The notes: generated from the letters alone by a model not told the origin. A stretch of DNA of 64,000 nt from Polyangiaceae bacterium (GCA_029941785.1 JAPYTK010000002.1:1-64000), one strand, 5' to 3'; positions 10,002 to 19,080 are shown, counted from the first letter of the stretch. Program-made: numbers and translations.

Positions 10002-10983
10002 CGGCGTCCGCTACGACGACCGCGAAAGCGGGGGACACGTCGAGAGTTACTTCTTCAAAGCAACCGCGCCCGATGCCGAGCGAGCCTTCTGGATCAAGAC
10101 GACGATTTTTCGAGACCGAACAGGTACACGCGCCGAAGCTTGGGCGATCGCCTTCGACCATCGCGATGCGAGCCGCACGCACGTTGCGGCGAAACACTCG
10201 CTACCCATGTCTCAGGCCAGCTTTGACCGCGATGCCCTCGAGGTGCGCTGGAGAACCGATCACGGTGATCAGATTCACGTCAGCGCAAATCACTTGAGCG
10301 GCCGTGTACACACCGAAGATCATGACTTGTCCTGGGATCTCCGCTTCGAGTCGCGCGGCGCACCGTTCATCACCCTGCCGATGGAACGCATGTACCGCTC
10401 ACGATTCCCGTCTTCCAAGACGGTCACTCCCCATCCTGATGCGTCGTTCTTCGGATCGCTGACCGTGGACGGCGAAACGTGGTCGATCGACGACTGGCGA
10501 GGAATGCAGGGTCACAACTGGGGTCGCAGCCACGCCGAATTGTACGCTTGGCTACACTGCAATCAGTTCAATTGCGGCGATGACCTGGTCATCGAGGCGG
10601 TCAGCGCGAGGATTCCGCTCGGCCCACTCCGACCAACGATGACCGTGATCTACGTGAGGCATCGCGGTCGGGATTTCGCCTTTCACGGGCCGCGCGAACT
10701 TGTGACCTCACACGGCGACATCGGCCTTCGTCGATACAGCTTTGAGGCCAAGAACCGCAGCGCGAGGATCCGCGGCGAAGTCGACGCTAAAACCGCCGAC
10801 TTCGTGGGTTTGTACTATCCCAATCCCGACGGCCCGATGACGTACTGCTTGAACAGCAAACTCGCCTCGCTTCGAGCCCGGATTGAAATCACCGGGACGG
10901 AGCCGATCGACTTCACGTCGCGCGCCGCCGCCCTGGAAATTGGCACGCGAGCGAGCGATCACGGAGTGAGGATGTACGTATGA
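9982..10983 (+). CDS. Two-domain lipocalin-like protein (AttH/CrtC/tocopherol-cyclase-like)
   Basis: ...WSIDDWRGMQGHNWGRSHAELYAWLHCNQF...; overlaps the HEAT gene 3' end and is coupled to the next gene by ATGA. Confidence 0.5.
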   Translation: MSPLNINGVRYDDRESGGHVESYFFKATAPDAERAFWIKTTIFRDRTGTRAEAWAIAFDHRDASRTHVAAKHSLPMSQASFDRDALEVRWRTDHGDQIHVSANHLSGRVHTEDHDLSWDLRFESRGAPFITLPMERMYRSRFPSSKTVTPHPDASFFGSLTVDGETWSIDDWRGMQGHNWGRSHAELYAWLHCNQFNCGDDLVIEAVSARIPLGPLRPTMTVIYVRHRGRDFAFHGPRELVTSHGDIGLRRYSFEAKNRSARIRGEVDAKTADFVGLYYPNPDGPMTYCLNSKLASLRARIEITGTEPIDFTSRAAALEIGTRASDHGVRMYV

Positions 10984-11606
10984 GCGACCAGCCGGCTGCA
11001 GGTGAAGATGTCTTCAGCGAAGACGATCTGGGACCAAGCGCACATGACATTCGCCAAGCGAGGCGCCGACTCGGCGAGCGCATAGCCACAGCGATCGCGG
11101 CCACGTGCTGCGGCGTGTGGGCCGGTGGTTTGATCGCGCTGGGTGCCTGTGCTGCACCGTTGGTTTTCGAGCTAACCCCCTACCCACACTCCGGCAATGC
11201 AATGACCGCCGTGTTCGCACGTTTCGACAGTATTGCCGTGGGCTTGGCGGTCGTGGTACTCGGCTGCGAGGCGGCTCGCACACTCCTCGCCTGGCGAAGC
11301 GGACAGCTCCTCGCGGCCCGTTTTCGGCGTTATCTCGCGATACTCGCCGCGCTGGGCGCGGTCTTCAGCGCCACTCGGCTCACTCCCGCAATACAGTCGT
11401 TGTACTCGCGCGGCGCCCGCCGGGGCTTCGGCGAGGCGGGCCGTCAGTTCGAGGCCCTGCACGCCCAATCCGAAATGGTCGGCAAAGCGACCGTCGTGAT
11501 CGCGGTCGTGCTTATCTTTCTCCACATTTTTACGCTCCAGGGACGCCAAGACGAGGAGACTGACAAAGTGCCCACCCCGCTGCCTCCGGGCGGCCGCCTC
11601 CCCTGA
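10980..11606 (+). CDS. DUF4149-like integral membrane protein
   Basis: GVWAGGLIALGACAAPLVFELTPY...MTAVFARFDSIAVGLAVVVLGCEA; several TM segments. Confidence 0.6.
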   Translation: MSDQPAAGEDVFSEDDLGPSAHDIRQARRRLGERIATAIAATCCGVWAGGLIALGACAAPLVFELTPYPHSGNAMTAVFARFDSIAVGLAVVVLGCEAARTLLAWRSGQLLAARFRRYLAILAALGAVFSATRLTPAIQSLYSRGARRGFGEAGRQFEALHAQSEMVGKATVVIAVVLIFLHIFTLQGRQDEETDKVPTPLPPGGRLP

Positions 11607-11671
11607 TCGGCCCGAAGCTCCCGACCAAGACGAGTGTTGTCGCTCCCGGTGGCGACTTGTACAAAGGAGTC

Positions 11672-11977
11672 ATGAGCGACGATCGCCTGCTGAGCGGCTT
11701 CATGAACCACGATTACGTGATCACCTTTGAAATCGCTGACAAAGATGCACGCCAGGCGATGACCAAGCTGTGCGAGGACGACTGGGACGGCGATGCGATC
11801 ACAACCACGACCTGGGAAATCTCGACCGAGTTGAGCCCCGACAAAATGGAAACCGCCGTGGCAACACACCTCTCGGAAGGCGACCGAGCGGCCTATTATT
11901 ACCTGACCCCGCCTCTTGGCAGCGGGATCCCTGGCGTGGCGGACGCAAAACGAATTTTTCGCGTGGTTTTGAGTTGA
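11672..11977 (+). CDS. Hypothetical protein (about 100 aa)
   Basis: MSDDRLLSGFMNHDYVITFEIADKDARQAM...; AAAGGAG just upstream; no recognisable family; start uncertain. Confidence 0.5.
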   Translation: MSDDRLLSGFMNHDYVITFEIADKDARQAMTKLCEDDWDGDAITTTTWEISTELSPDKMETAVATHLSEGDRAAYYYLTPPLGSGIPGVADAKRIFRVVLS

Positions 11978-12083
11978 TTGGCGGCTTGACGCGATCCTCG
12001 TGCGAGCCCTAGTTTCGAGATTCCAAACGGCGAGGCCTAAGGTTGTAGGCCACCCCCCATCATTCCGGTAACATGCGGCGGAC

Positions 12084-12989
12084 GTGAGCAGCTTCGACGA
12101 AAAGACCCGAGTTACTCAGGTCATTCGACCCTCGGATGCGAATGAAGAGGACGGTATTGACCGTACCGATTGCTTGGTCATCATTTACACGAAGGAGCCC
12201 ACGCTGCTCGGCAAGCGCTTCGTGATCGAAGACAGTCCGATGCGCATCGGTCGCGGGGCTGACAACCATATCGTGCTCGACAGTGACTCCGTCTCCCGCA
12301 GCCATGCTCACTTCATGAAGCAGGAGCAAAAATGGCTGCTGACCGACGACGGGAGCACGAACGGCACCTATTGCAACGATGAGCAAGTCGTCCGCGAGGT
12401 GGCCTTGCTCAACGGCGACCGCATCAAGGTGGGCTCGACCATCTTCAAGTTCCTGTCGGGAGCGGATGTCGAAGCGCAGTACCACGAGGAGATTTATCGG
12501 CTCACCATCGTCGATGGGCTGACCCAGGTACACAACAAGCGGTATCTCTTCGAGGCCCTCGAACGCGAGCTGATCCGTGCTCGACGCCACAACCGAGATC
12601 TCACGGTGTTGATGTTCGACATCGATCACTTCAAGCGGATCAACGATCTTCACGGGCACCTCGCAGGCGACTTCGTGCTGAAAGAACTCGCACGCATCGT
12701 GCAGTCGCGCATTCGTCGAGACGAGGTCTTCGCCCGCTACGGCGGCGAGGAGTTTTGCATCATCCTTCCGGAAACGAAAATTGACGGTGCACTCGAGCTG
12801 GCCGAACGCCTGCGAGGCGAGATCGAAGATCATCTCTTCGTCTTTCAACAAGATGAAATCAGAGCGACGATCAGCATCGGCGCCGCAGAGCTCGCCGAAG
12901 ACGACCGGAACGCATCCGAACTGCTGAAGCGTTCTGACGAGTGTCTGTACGAAGCCAAGAACTCTGGCCGCAATCGCGTCTGCGCATGA
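12084..12989 (+). CDS. FHA-GGDEF diguanylate cyclase-like protein
   Basis: FHA: MRIGRGADNHIVLDSDSVSRSHAHF...DDGSTNGTYCND; GGDEF: DIDHFKRINDLHGHLAGDFVL...FARYGGEEFCIILPET. GTG start at 12084. Confidence 0.9.
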   Translation: MSSFDEKTRVTQVIRPSDANEEDGIDRTDCLVIIYTKEPTLLGKRFVIEDSPMRIGRGADNHIVLDSDSVSRSHAHFMKQEQKWLLTDDGSTNGTYCNDEQVVREVALLNGDRIKVGSTIFKFLSGADVEAQYHEEIYRLTIVDGLTQVHNKRYLFEALERELIRARRHNRDLTVLMFDIDHFKRINDLHGHLAGDFVLKELARIVQSRIRRDEVFARYGGEEFCIILPETKIDGALELAERLRGEIEDHLFVFQQDEIRATISIGAAELAEDDRNASELLKRSDECLYEAKNSGRNRVCA

Positions 12990-14314
12990 GCGCCGACTCT
13001 GCGTCGGACCTCAAAGGTCTCGAGCTGGCGCGACGCTTGGCAGCTGTCGATTGCCCAGCCTTCGCCCACCGCCGCAACAGCCGCGCCGGCGCAAGTCCCG
13101 ACGGACCTCCCCCGATCGTTCTTGCGCGGGGCCGCGGACACGAGGTCACCGACGTCGATGGACGCACCTACGTCGATCTCGTTGCCGGCTTCGGGTCCCT
13201 GCTACTCGGCCACGATCACCCCGCCATCAGACAAGCGATCGCGAAGCAATCGACCAAGCTCGTACAAGGGATGGGCGACGTCTACGCGAGCGACGTGAAA
13301 GTCGAGATCATGGAGCGCATCGCCGCGCTCAGCGCCGCGGCCTTCGATTGGCCAGACGCGCAGGTGCTCCTGTGCCAATCAGGCGGAGATGCCGTCACCG
13401 CGGCGCTCAAGACCGCTACGCTCGCAACCGGCCGCGACACGATTATCGCCTTCGATGGCGCCTACCATGGTCTCGGATACGCCCCACTGGCGGCCTGCGG
13501 TTTTCAGGCGGGCTTTCGAGCACCTTTCGCGGAGCAACTCAGCAAACACATCCTCTTCGCCCCCTACCCGGGCGTGCGCGGCGCGACGGAGAGACACGCC
13601 CTCGACTTCGTCGCGCAATGCCTGGAGCAAGAGAAGGTCGCCGCAGTGCTCGTCGAGCCAATCTTGGGACGAGGTGGCTGCATCGTGCCCCCAACGAACT
13701 TCCTTCGGCAACTCGCCGCCCAGGCTCGGGCGAGCGGCGCGTTGCTCATCGCCGATGAAATCTGGACCGGCTTGGGCCGCACGGGCACCCTCGTTCGATC
13801 CGCTGACGAGGGTGCACATGCCGACATCGTCTGCTTTGGCAAAGGGCTGGGTGGTGGTCTGTCGCTCTCCGCCTGCGTCGCGCCGGCGGCGATCATGGGC
13901 GCATGGGCCCAAGGAGGCCAGGTCGTCCACTCCTCCACTCACGCCGGCCACCCCCTGTCGTGCGCCACGGCGCTCGCCACGCTCGAGACGCTCGAACGCG
14001 AACAACTCGTCCGTCGCTCACGCGAAGTGGGATCGCGGTTCGTGGCCACGCTACAGCGCGAACTCACCAGCCTCGAAGCGGTCACGGAGATCCGCGGAGA
14101 AGGCCTGCTCATCGGAATCGAGTTGAGTTCGGCCGCCCTCACGCAACGCCTGGTAGGCGAACTGCGCGAAGCCGGCTTTCTCGTCATCACGGGCGGCGTC
14201 GCCGGCGACACCCTCACGCTAAGTCCCGCACTCACAATCGAGGAAGCGGAATTGAACCGCTTCGCCACGACCTTGTCCTCGCTCCTGCACTCAGCTGCCG
14301 CCGAGACCGATTGA
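12986..14314 (+). CDS. Class-III (PLP, fold type I) aminotransferase
   Basis: AFDGAYHGLGYAPLA, LLIADEIWTGLGRTGTL, FGKGLGGGLSLSACVAP (PLP-Lys context), STHAGHPLSCATALATLE. ATG at 12986 overlaps the upstream TGA. Confidence 0.9.
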   Translation: MSADSASDLKGLELARRLAAVDCPAFAHRRNSRAGASPDGPPPIVLARGRGHEVTDVDGRTYVDLVAGFGSLLLGHDHPAIRQAIAKQSTKLVQGMGDVYASDVKVEIMERIAALSAAAFDWPDAQVLLCQSGGDAVTAALKTATLATGRDTIIAFDGAYHGLGYAPLAACGFQAGFRAPFAEQLSKHILFAPYPGVRGATERHALDFVAQCLEQEKVAAVLVEPILGRGGCIVPPTNFLRQLAAQARASGALLIADEIWTGLGRTGTLVRSADEGAHADIVCFGKGLGGGLSLSACVAPAAIMGAWAQGGQVVHSSTHAGHPLSCATALATLETLEREQLVRRSREVGSRFVATLQRELTSLEAVTEIRGEGLLIGIELSSAALTQRLVGELREAGFLVITGGVAGDTLTLSPALTIEEAELNRFATTLSSLLHSAAAETD

Positions 14315-14324
14315 AGCCTCAGCC

Positions 14325-15449
14325 ATGACGGTGACGACAGCAGAGGCCAGCCTCCGGCGAAGTGACGCCCTGCACGAGCGCGTGCAGCGGTTCATTCGGC
14401 AATCCATGAACGCGCAGCCCGAGACCACGTTCGATTCGCTGGCCATCGAGATTGCACGCTTCCAATACGACACCAACCCGCTGCTCGCGCGTCTTTACAA
14501 CGCCCGTCAGGTGCAAATCCATTCGGTGTCGGGGTCGGAGCAGCTGCCTGGCGTTCCTACCGACTTGTTTCGCCTGAAGCGCGTCGCCAGTCACCTCGCT
14601 CAACACGACCGTCGATGCTTCGAGACGAGCGGGACGACAGCTCACGACAGCCAACGCGGGCGCCACCCGATGCGCACGACGGCCACCTACGAACTGTCGG
14701 CGATGAGTTGGGCTCCCCAGTGGCTGTGGCCCGACGGCGACGATCTGGACTTCATCGTGCTCGCTGCACCCGAGGATCGAGAGCCTCAGTCCTCACTTGG
14801 TTTCATGCTCGCCCGTTTCGCGGAGACCTTGCAGGGAACGACGAGCTGGCACCTCTCGGGAGAGAAACTCGACATTCAGAGCGTTCGCGCTAGGTTCGCC
14901 TCTTCGATCCGAGAAGGTCGACGCGTTCTCATCGCGGGCACATCTTTCGCCTTCGTGCACCTTTGCGATGCATGGATCGACGACCCTGTCTCGCTGCCTG
15001 CAGGAAGTCGAATCATGCAAACCGGCGGCTTCAAGGGGCGATCGCGCGAGATCTCACCTGATCGGCTCGCTCACATGATGAGTGACCGCCTCGGGATCCC
15101 CCTCGACCACATCGTCGGCGAGTACGGCATGACCGAGCTTGGCAGTCAGCTGTATCAAGGGCAGCTTCGCGGTGGAGTGGACCGCTATCACCCGCCGCCG
15201 TGGTTGAGAGTAAAGGCCGTCGATCCGCTCTCCCTCGCTCCTGTCGAGTCAGGACAGATCGGCATCGCCCGTTTCGTCGATTTGGCCAACGTCGATTCCG
15301 CCGTAGCGATCCAAACAGCCGATCGCATCCGGCTCCACAGCGACGGCACGGTCGAACTGCTCGGCCGTTTGCCCGGTGCCTCTCCACGCGGATGCTCGCT
15401 GGCGCTCGAGCACCTCTTCGACGACGAGAACGCGGAACCCAGAGGATGA
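14325..15449 (+). CDS. LuxE-like acyl-protein synthetase
   Basis: Starts 11 bp after the aminotransferase; CFETSGTTAHDSQRGRHPM, AGTSFAFVHLCDAW, IMQTGGFKGRSREIS, VGEYGMTELGSQLYQ, C-terminal PRGCSLALE (candidate acyl-Cys). Confidence 0.85.
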   Translation: MTVTTAEASLRRSDALHERVQRFIRQSMNAQPETTFDSLAIEIARFQYDTNPLLARLYNARQVQIHSVSGSEQLPGVPTDLFRLKRVASHLAQHDRRCFETSGTTAHDSQRGRHPMRTTATYELSAMSWAPQWLWPDGDDLDFIVLAAPEDREPQSSLGFMLARFAETLQGTTSWHLSGEKLDIQSVRARFASSIREGRRVLIAGTSFAFVHLCDAWIDDPVSLPAGSRIMQTGGFKGRSREISPDRLAHMMSDRLGIPLDHIVGEYGMTELGSQLYQGQLRGGVDRYHPPPWLRVKAVDPLSLAPVESGQIGIARFVDLANVDSAVAIQTADRIRLHSDGTVELLGRLPGASPRGCSLALEHLFDDENAEPRG

Positions 15450-16543
15450 GCCAGACAGAAGCGAAGCTACGGGTCCAGCACCTGCTCGCCGCGGCGCGGG
15501 CCGTGCGCGATGAAACGCACCCTGTCGGCATGAAGGCACGGCAGCGGCTCGTCTATGAGGTCGGGCTGACTCCACAGGGCGTCGAGCTGGCCCTCGGCGA
15601 GTACCTCGAATGCGATCCCGATCCGGTTTGCCTCGAACGTTTGGTCGCGCGGGCAAAACCCGCCAGCGCGTGCCACGTCCTGCTCTCGGCAAATGTCTGC
15701 ACGGCGGCTCATCGCGCCATCGCCTTCGCCCTTGCCAGCTCAAAGCATGTGCTCGTCCGCCCCTCGCGCCGCGACCCCGTAGTCGCGGAGCTGTTGATCC
15801 AGCAACTGCAAGCCAATGACGCGTTTGGCGCGTGTGGCTCGATCGAGCGGGTCGATTCCATCGACCCTCGACCAGGGGAACAGCTGCATCTGTACGGACA
15901 TGACGAGACCCTTTCCCACATCACCAGCTCCTTGCCCGCGGGCATCGACCTGTACGCTCACGGGACCGGTTTTGGGCTCGCCCTCGTCGGGCCAGCACAG
16001 GACCGGCCTCCCCTCGCTGCATCCCTCGCACAAGACCTGGTCGTGTTCGACGGCCAAGGGTGTCTCTCGCCGCGCGTGGTGCTTCTGGGAAATGCCACCG
16101 CCACCGAGATCGAGGCCTTTGCCGCTCAGCTCCACGAGGACCTGCAGCGCCTGGGGCAAGCGGTTCCACGCGCTACTCTAAGCGACGAAGAAAGAGCTTC
16201 CCTGCGCCGCGCACAGTCGACCTTTGAAGCCCTCGGCGGCTGGCTCCACGGCCCTCATCATGCCATTGGCATCGATCTCGAACCCGAGCGGCTTCACCTG
16301 CTCCCCGCTTTGCGCTCGGTCGTCGTGACGGGTGGCGGAGCCGACCAACTCGCGTCCTACCTCGGCCCGCACAGCCACATGATCACCTGCGTGGCAGGAG
16401 ACAATTCGCCCCCATGCTTCGGCCCGCTGCTCAAGCCTCTCGGACGCGCCCGCCACTGCGCGCTCGGCGACATGCAAAAACCACCCTTCGATGGCCCAGT
16501 GGACTTGCGGCAGGCCGATGACGCCGAGCGAGCCCAGTGCTAG
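15446..16543 (+). CDS. LuxC-like acyl-CoA reductase
   Basis: SANVCTAAHRAIAFALASSKHVLVRPSRRDP, catalytic Cys context DLVVFDGQGCLSPRVVLL, QLASYLGPHSHMITCVAGD. ATG at 15446 overlaps the luxE-like TGA; the track start at 15200 is upstream extension. Confidence 0.85.
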   Translation: MSQTEAKLRVQHLLAAARAVRDETHPVGMKARQRLVYEVGLTPQGVELALGEYLECDPDPVCLERLVARAKPASACHVLLSANVCTAAHRAIAFALASSKHVLVRPSRRDPVVAELLIQQLQANDAFGACGSIERVDSIDPRPGEQLHLYGHDETLSHITSSLPAGIDLYAHGTGFGLALVGPAQDRPPLAASLAQDLVVFDGQGCLSPRVVLLGNATATEIEAFAAQLHEDLQRLGQAVPRATLSDEERASLRRAQSTFEALGGWLHGPHHAIGIDLEPERLHLLPALRSVVVTGGGADQLASYLGPHSHMITCVAGDNSPPCFGPLLKPLGRARHCALGDMQKPPFDGPVDLRQADDAERAQC

Positions 16544-16556
16544 GTTAAGCCCTTCG

Positions 16557-17930
16557 ATGTCGCGTCAAGAAGAGGAAGCCTCCGATAGCGTCGGGACGCT
16601 GCTTGCGCCAAGCCCCTCGCCGCCGGCTACGGCTACGGCTACACTGCACGACACTCCGGGCAGCCGCGTCGACGCGGTGCTCGACTACCTCGCCTTTGTC
16701 GCAAAATCACGTGCCCTCAGTGTCCTGCTCGATGAGGCGCCGAAGAAGATTGCGGGCTGCATCCAGGCCGACGTCGCCTCTCTGTATTTGCTCGAGGGCA
16801 ACGGGCGGAGTTTGGTCATGCGCGGTAACGTCGGCTTTCCGAAACGTGCGCGCGGCACCGTACGGCTCGAAGTCGGCGAGGGGATCACGGGTTTGGCCGT
16901 CGAGCTCGCTTACCCAATATCCGTCGCCTGGGCCCCGGGCCATGCCCACTACCGCGACTTTCCCGAACTACACGAAGACCGTTTCCCCTCCTTCTTGGCG
17001 GTCCCCATCGTCGGACAAGGGGGGGCGCTGGGCTGCGTCGTCGTTCAGCGAGAGGCTCACCTCCCCTTCACCGAAGCGGACGTGAGCTTGCTCGCCGCGC
17101 TGACCGCGCCGATTTCCTCTGGCTTGCGCATGGCCCGGCTGCTCGACGACTTGCGAGAAAAACCGACGAAGCGCACCGGATCGGGAACCCGAAAAGTCAC
17201 CTTGCCCGCCACGCCGATCGTCCCTGGACGCGCGCTCGGCGCTGTCGCCGCCTTGCGTCGACCCGCGAAACACGCACCGGCGACCAACAGCACGATGGCC
17301 AAGGAAATGCTCGCGGCCGCCTTCGAAACCGTCGACCAAGCGGTCAAGGAACTCAGCGGCCGCGCGGAAGGCCGAGAACAGTCAGAGGAGACGGCGTTCT
17401 TGAGCAGCTACGCCCTGATGCTCGCCGACCAGAATTTGAGGCGCCGCGCCTTCACGCAAATTGAGGAAGGCTCCAGTATTTCCGACGCGTTGAGCGACCT
17501 CGCGCGCGAGTCTTCGCGAGCCGCATCGCGCACCGGCGATCGCTTCATGATCGACCGGGCCCGCGACATGGAGCAACTGTGCGACGCCTTGCTGATGATC
17601 GCCTCGCCGGACTCGCGCGCCGTCCTGCCTTCGAAAGCCATCGTCGTCGCCGACACCCTGAGCATCTATGACGTTCTCATCTCTGCACGTGCTCAACCGG
17701 TTGGCTTCGCACTCACTGAGCACGGCACGCGCCCGCGCATCCGCGCCTTGCTCGAACTCATCGGGGTACCCGCGATCGTCGACGTCGTCGGTGCCTTCCG
17801 ATGGATCGGGCCGGGCGATATCGCCTTGCTCGATGCCGACCACGGATTTTTGATCGTCAACCCAAGTCGCGCCGAAGTCGCTGCCTACCGCCAGGAGCGA
17901 AAACGCCGCCTGTCGCCTGCCAAATCATGA
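16557..17930 (+). CDS. GAF domain plus truncated PTS enzyme I(Ntr)-like N-terminal/mobile domains, lacking the C-terminal PEP-binding barrel
   Basis: GAF: AGCIQADVASLYLLEGNGRSLVMRGNVGFPKRARGTVRLEVGEGITGLAVE; EI N-terminal-like: ETAFLSSYALMLADQNLRRRAFTQIEEGSSISDAL...; mobile-like: KAIVVADTLSIYDVLIS...IGVPAIVDVVGAFRWIGPGDIALLDADHGFLIVNPS. Confidence 0.75.
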   Translation: MSRQEEEASDSVGTLLAPSPSPPATATATLHDTPGSRVDAVLDYLAFVAKSRALSVLLDEAPKKIAGCIQADVASLYLLEGNGRSLVMRGNVGFPKRARGTVRLEVGEGITGLAVELAYPISVAWAPGHAHYRDFPELHEDRFPSFLAVPIVGQGGALGCVVVQREAHLPFTEADVSLLAALTAPISSGLRMARLLDDLREKPTKRTGSGTRKVTLPATPIVPGRALGAVAALRRPAKHAPATNSTMAKEMLAAAFETVDQAVKELSGRAEGREQSEETAFLSSYALMLADQNLRRRAFTQIEEGSSISDALSDLARESSRAASRTGDRFMIDRARDMEQLCDALLMIASPDSRAVLPSKAIVVADTLSIYDVLISARAQPVGFALTEHGTRPRIRALLELIGVPAIVDVVGAFRWIGPGDIALLDADHGFLIVNPSRAEVAAYRQERKRRLSPAKS

Positions 17931-17934
17931 CCCA

Positions 17935-18477
17935 TTAGCTCGACGGGACGAACATCTCGCGACGGTAGTAGCGAAGTTCCTCGATCGATTCCCGAATGTC
18001 GTCGAGCGCGCGGTGGGTCTCCGCTTTGGCCGGGGGCGCGAACCGGTCAGGGTACCACCTTCGCACGAGCTCTTTGATCGAAGACACATCGATGGTCCGG
18101 TAGTGCAAGAACTCGCTCAACCGCGGCATATAACGCTCGATGAATTGTCGGTCCTTCCAGATCGAGTTACCGCACAGCGGGGCCTTGTTCGGCTCGCAAT
18201 AATCCTTCAAGAAAGCGAGAGTCTCGCTCTCCGCCTCCTCGAGCTCGATGGTGCTCTGACGGATTCTGTCGATCAGACCGCTCCGCGTATGCATCTTGGT
18301 CACGAAGGCATCCATCGATTGCAACGCCGACTCCGGTTGATGAATCACTCTCTCGGGACCCTCGGCGAGGATCCCCAGGTCGGAATTAGTCACGATCGTC
18401 GCGATTTCAACGACCACGCAGGTCTCTGGGTTCAGCCCGGTCATTTCCAGATCGATCCATACGAGATTCGCCGACAT
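17935..18477 (-). CDS. orn: Oligoribonuclease
   Basis: MSANLVWIDLEMTGLNPETCVVVEIATIVTNSDL...LCGNSIWKDRQFIERYMPRL...THRALDDIRESIEELRYYR; DEDDh exonuclease motifs. Confidence 0.95.
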   Translation of the reverse strand: MSANLVWIDLEMTGLNPETCVVVEIATIVTNSDLGILAEGPERVIHQPESALQSMDAFVTKMHTRSGLIDRIRQSTIELEEAESETLAFLKDYCEPNKAPLCGNSIWKDRQFIERYMPRLSEFLHYRTIDVSSIKELVRRWYPDRFAPPAKAETHRALDDIRESIEELRYYRREMFVPSS

Positions 18478-18642
18478 ATCGGGTCGATAGCATCGCCGCG
18501 GTGGAACCCAAAGCCCCCAGTCGGACGAGAGAATGTCGTTTTTGGCTTCATGCCCTCTGCCGCGGGCGGTAAAGAGTCATGCGACGACCAACAGGAGGCC
18601 AACAGGACCCCCCAACGAGGCCTGTAGGCAGAGATTGAGGAG

Positions 18643-19080
18643 ATGCGAATGCAGCAGAAGACCCGAAAAGCAGCGGCGATGTGGGTGGGCATCGGCTTGC
18701 TGAGCATATGTGCGCTTGGCGGTTGCCATGGAAAGATCGCGCAGTGCAATGTACTGATCGAAGTGATCAACTCCGAGGGGAAGAATATCCCCAAAATGTC
18801 GACAAAAAATCTGGAGTCCTATGTAAAGGCCGCAAAATCATTAGAGAAGGCGGCAAAGCGCACGGCCGGCGTCGAGCTGAAGGACAGCAAACTGGTCGAG
18901 TTTCGCGATGAGTACAAAGAGATGCTCGGCGATCTGGTGAAGGCCGCACGCAACGTGCCGGTCGCGCGCGAGAGCAACGATCCGGTAAAGATCAAGAAGG
19001 CGGACGAAAAGATGGACTCCTTCAAGAACCGCGAGACCGACTATCTTGAGCGTTTGAACGCCTATTGTAGCGGCGGATGA
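18643..19080 (+). CDS. Putative small lipoprotein
   Basis: MWVGIGLLSICALGGCHGK signal/lipobox followed by a Lys/Glu-rich helical segment. Confidence 0.65.
   Translation: MRMQQKTRKAAAMWVGIGLLSICALGGCHGKIAQCNVLIEVINSEGKNIPKMSTKNLESYVKAAKSLEKAAKRTAGVELKDSKLVEFRDEYKEMLGDLVKAARNVPVARESNDPVKIKKADEKMDSFKNRETDYLERLNAYCSGG

Noticed and set aside
15200-15445. Upstream extension of the LuxC ORF in the track
   Set aside because: Overlaps luxE in another frame; the real start is the ATG at 15446 overlapping the luxE stop.
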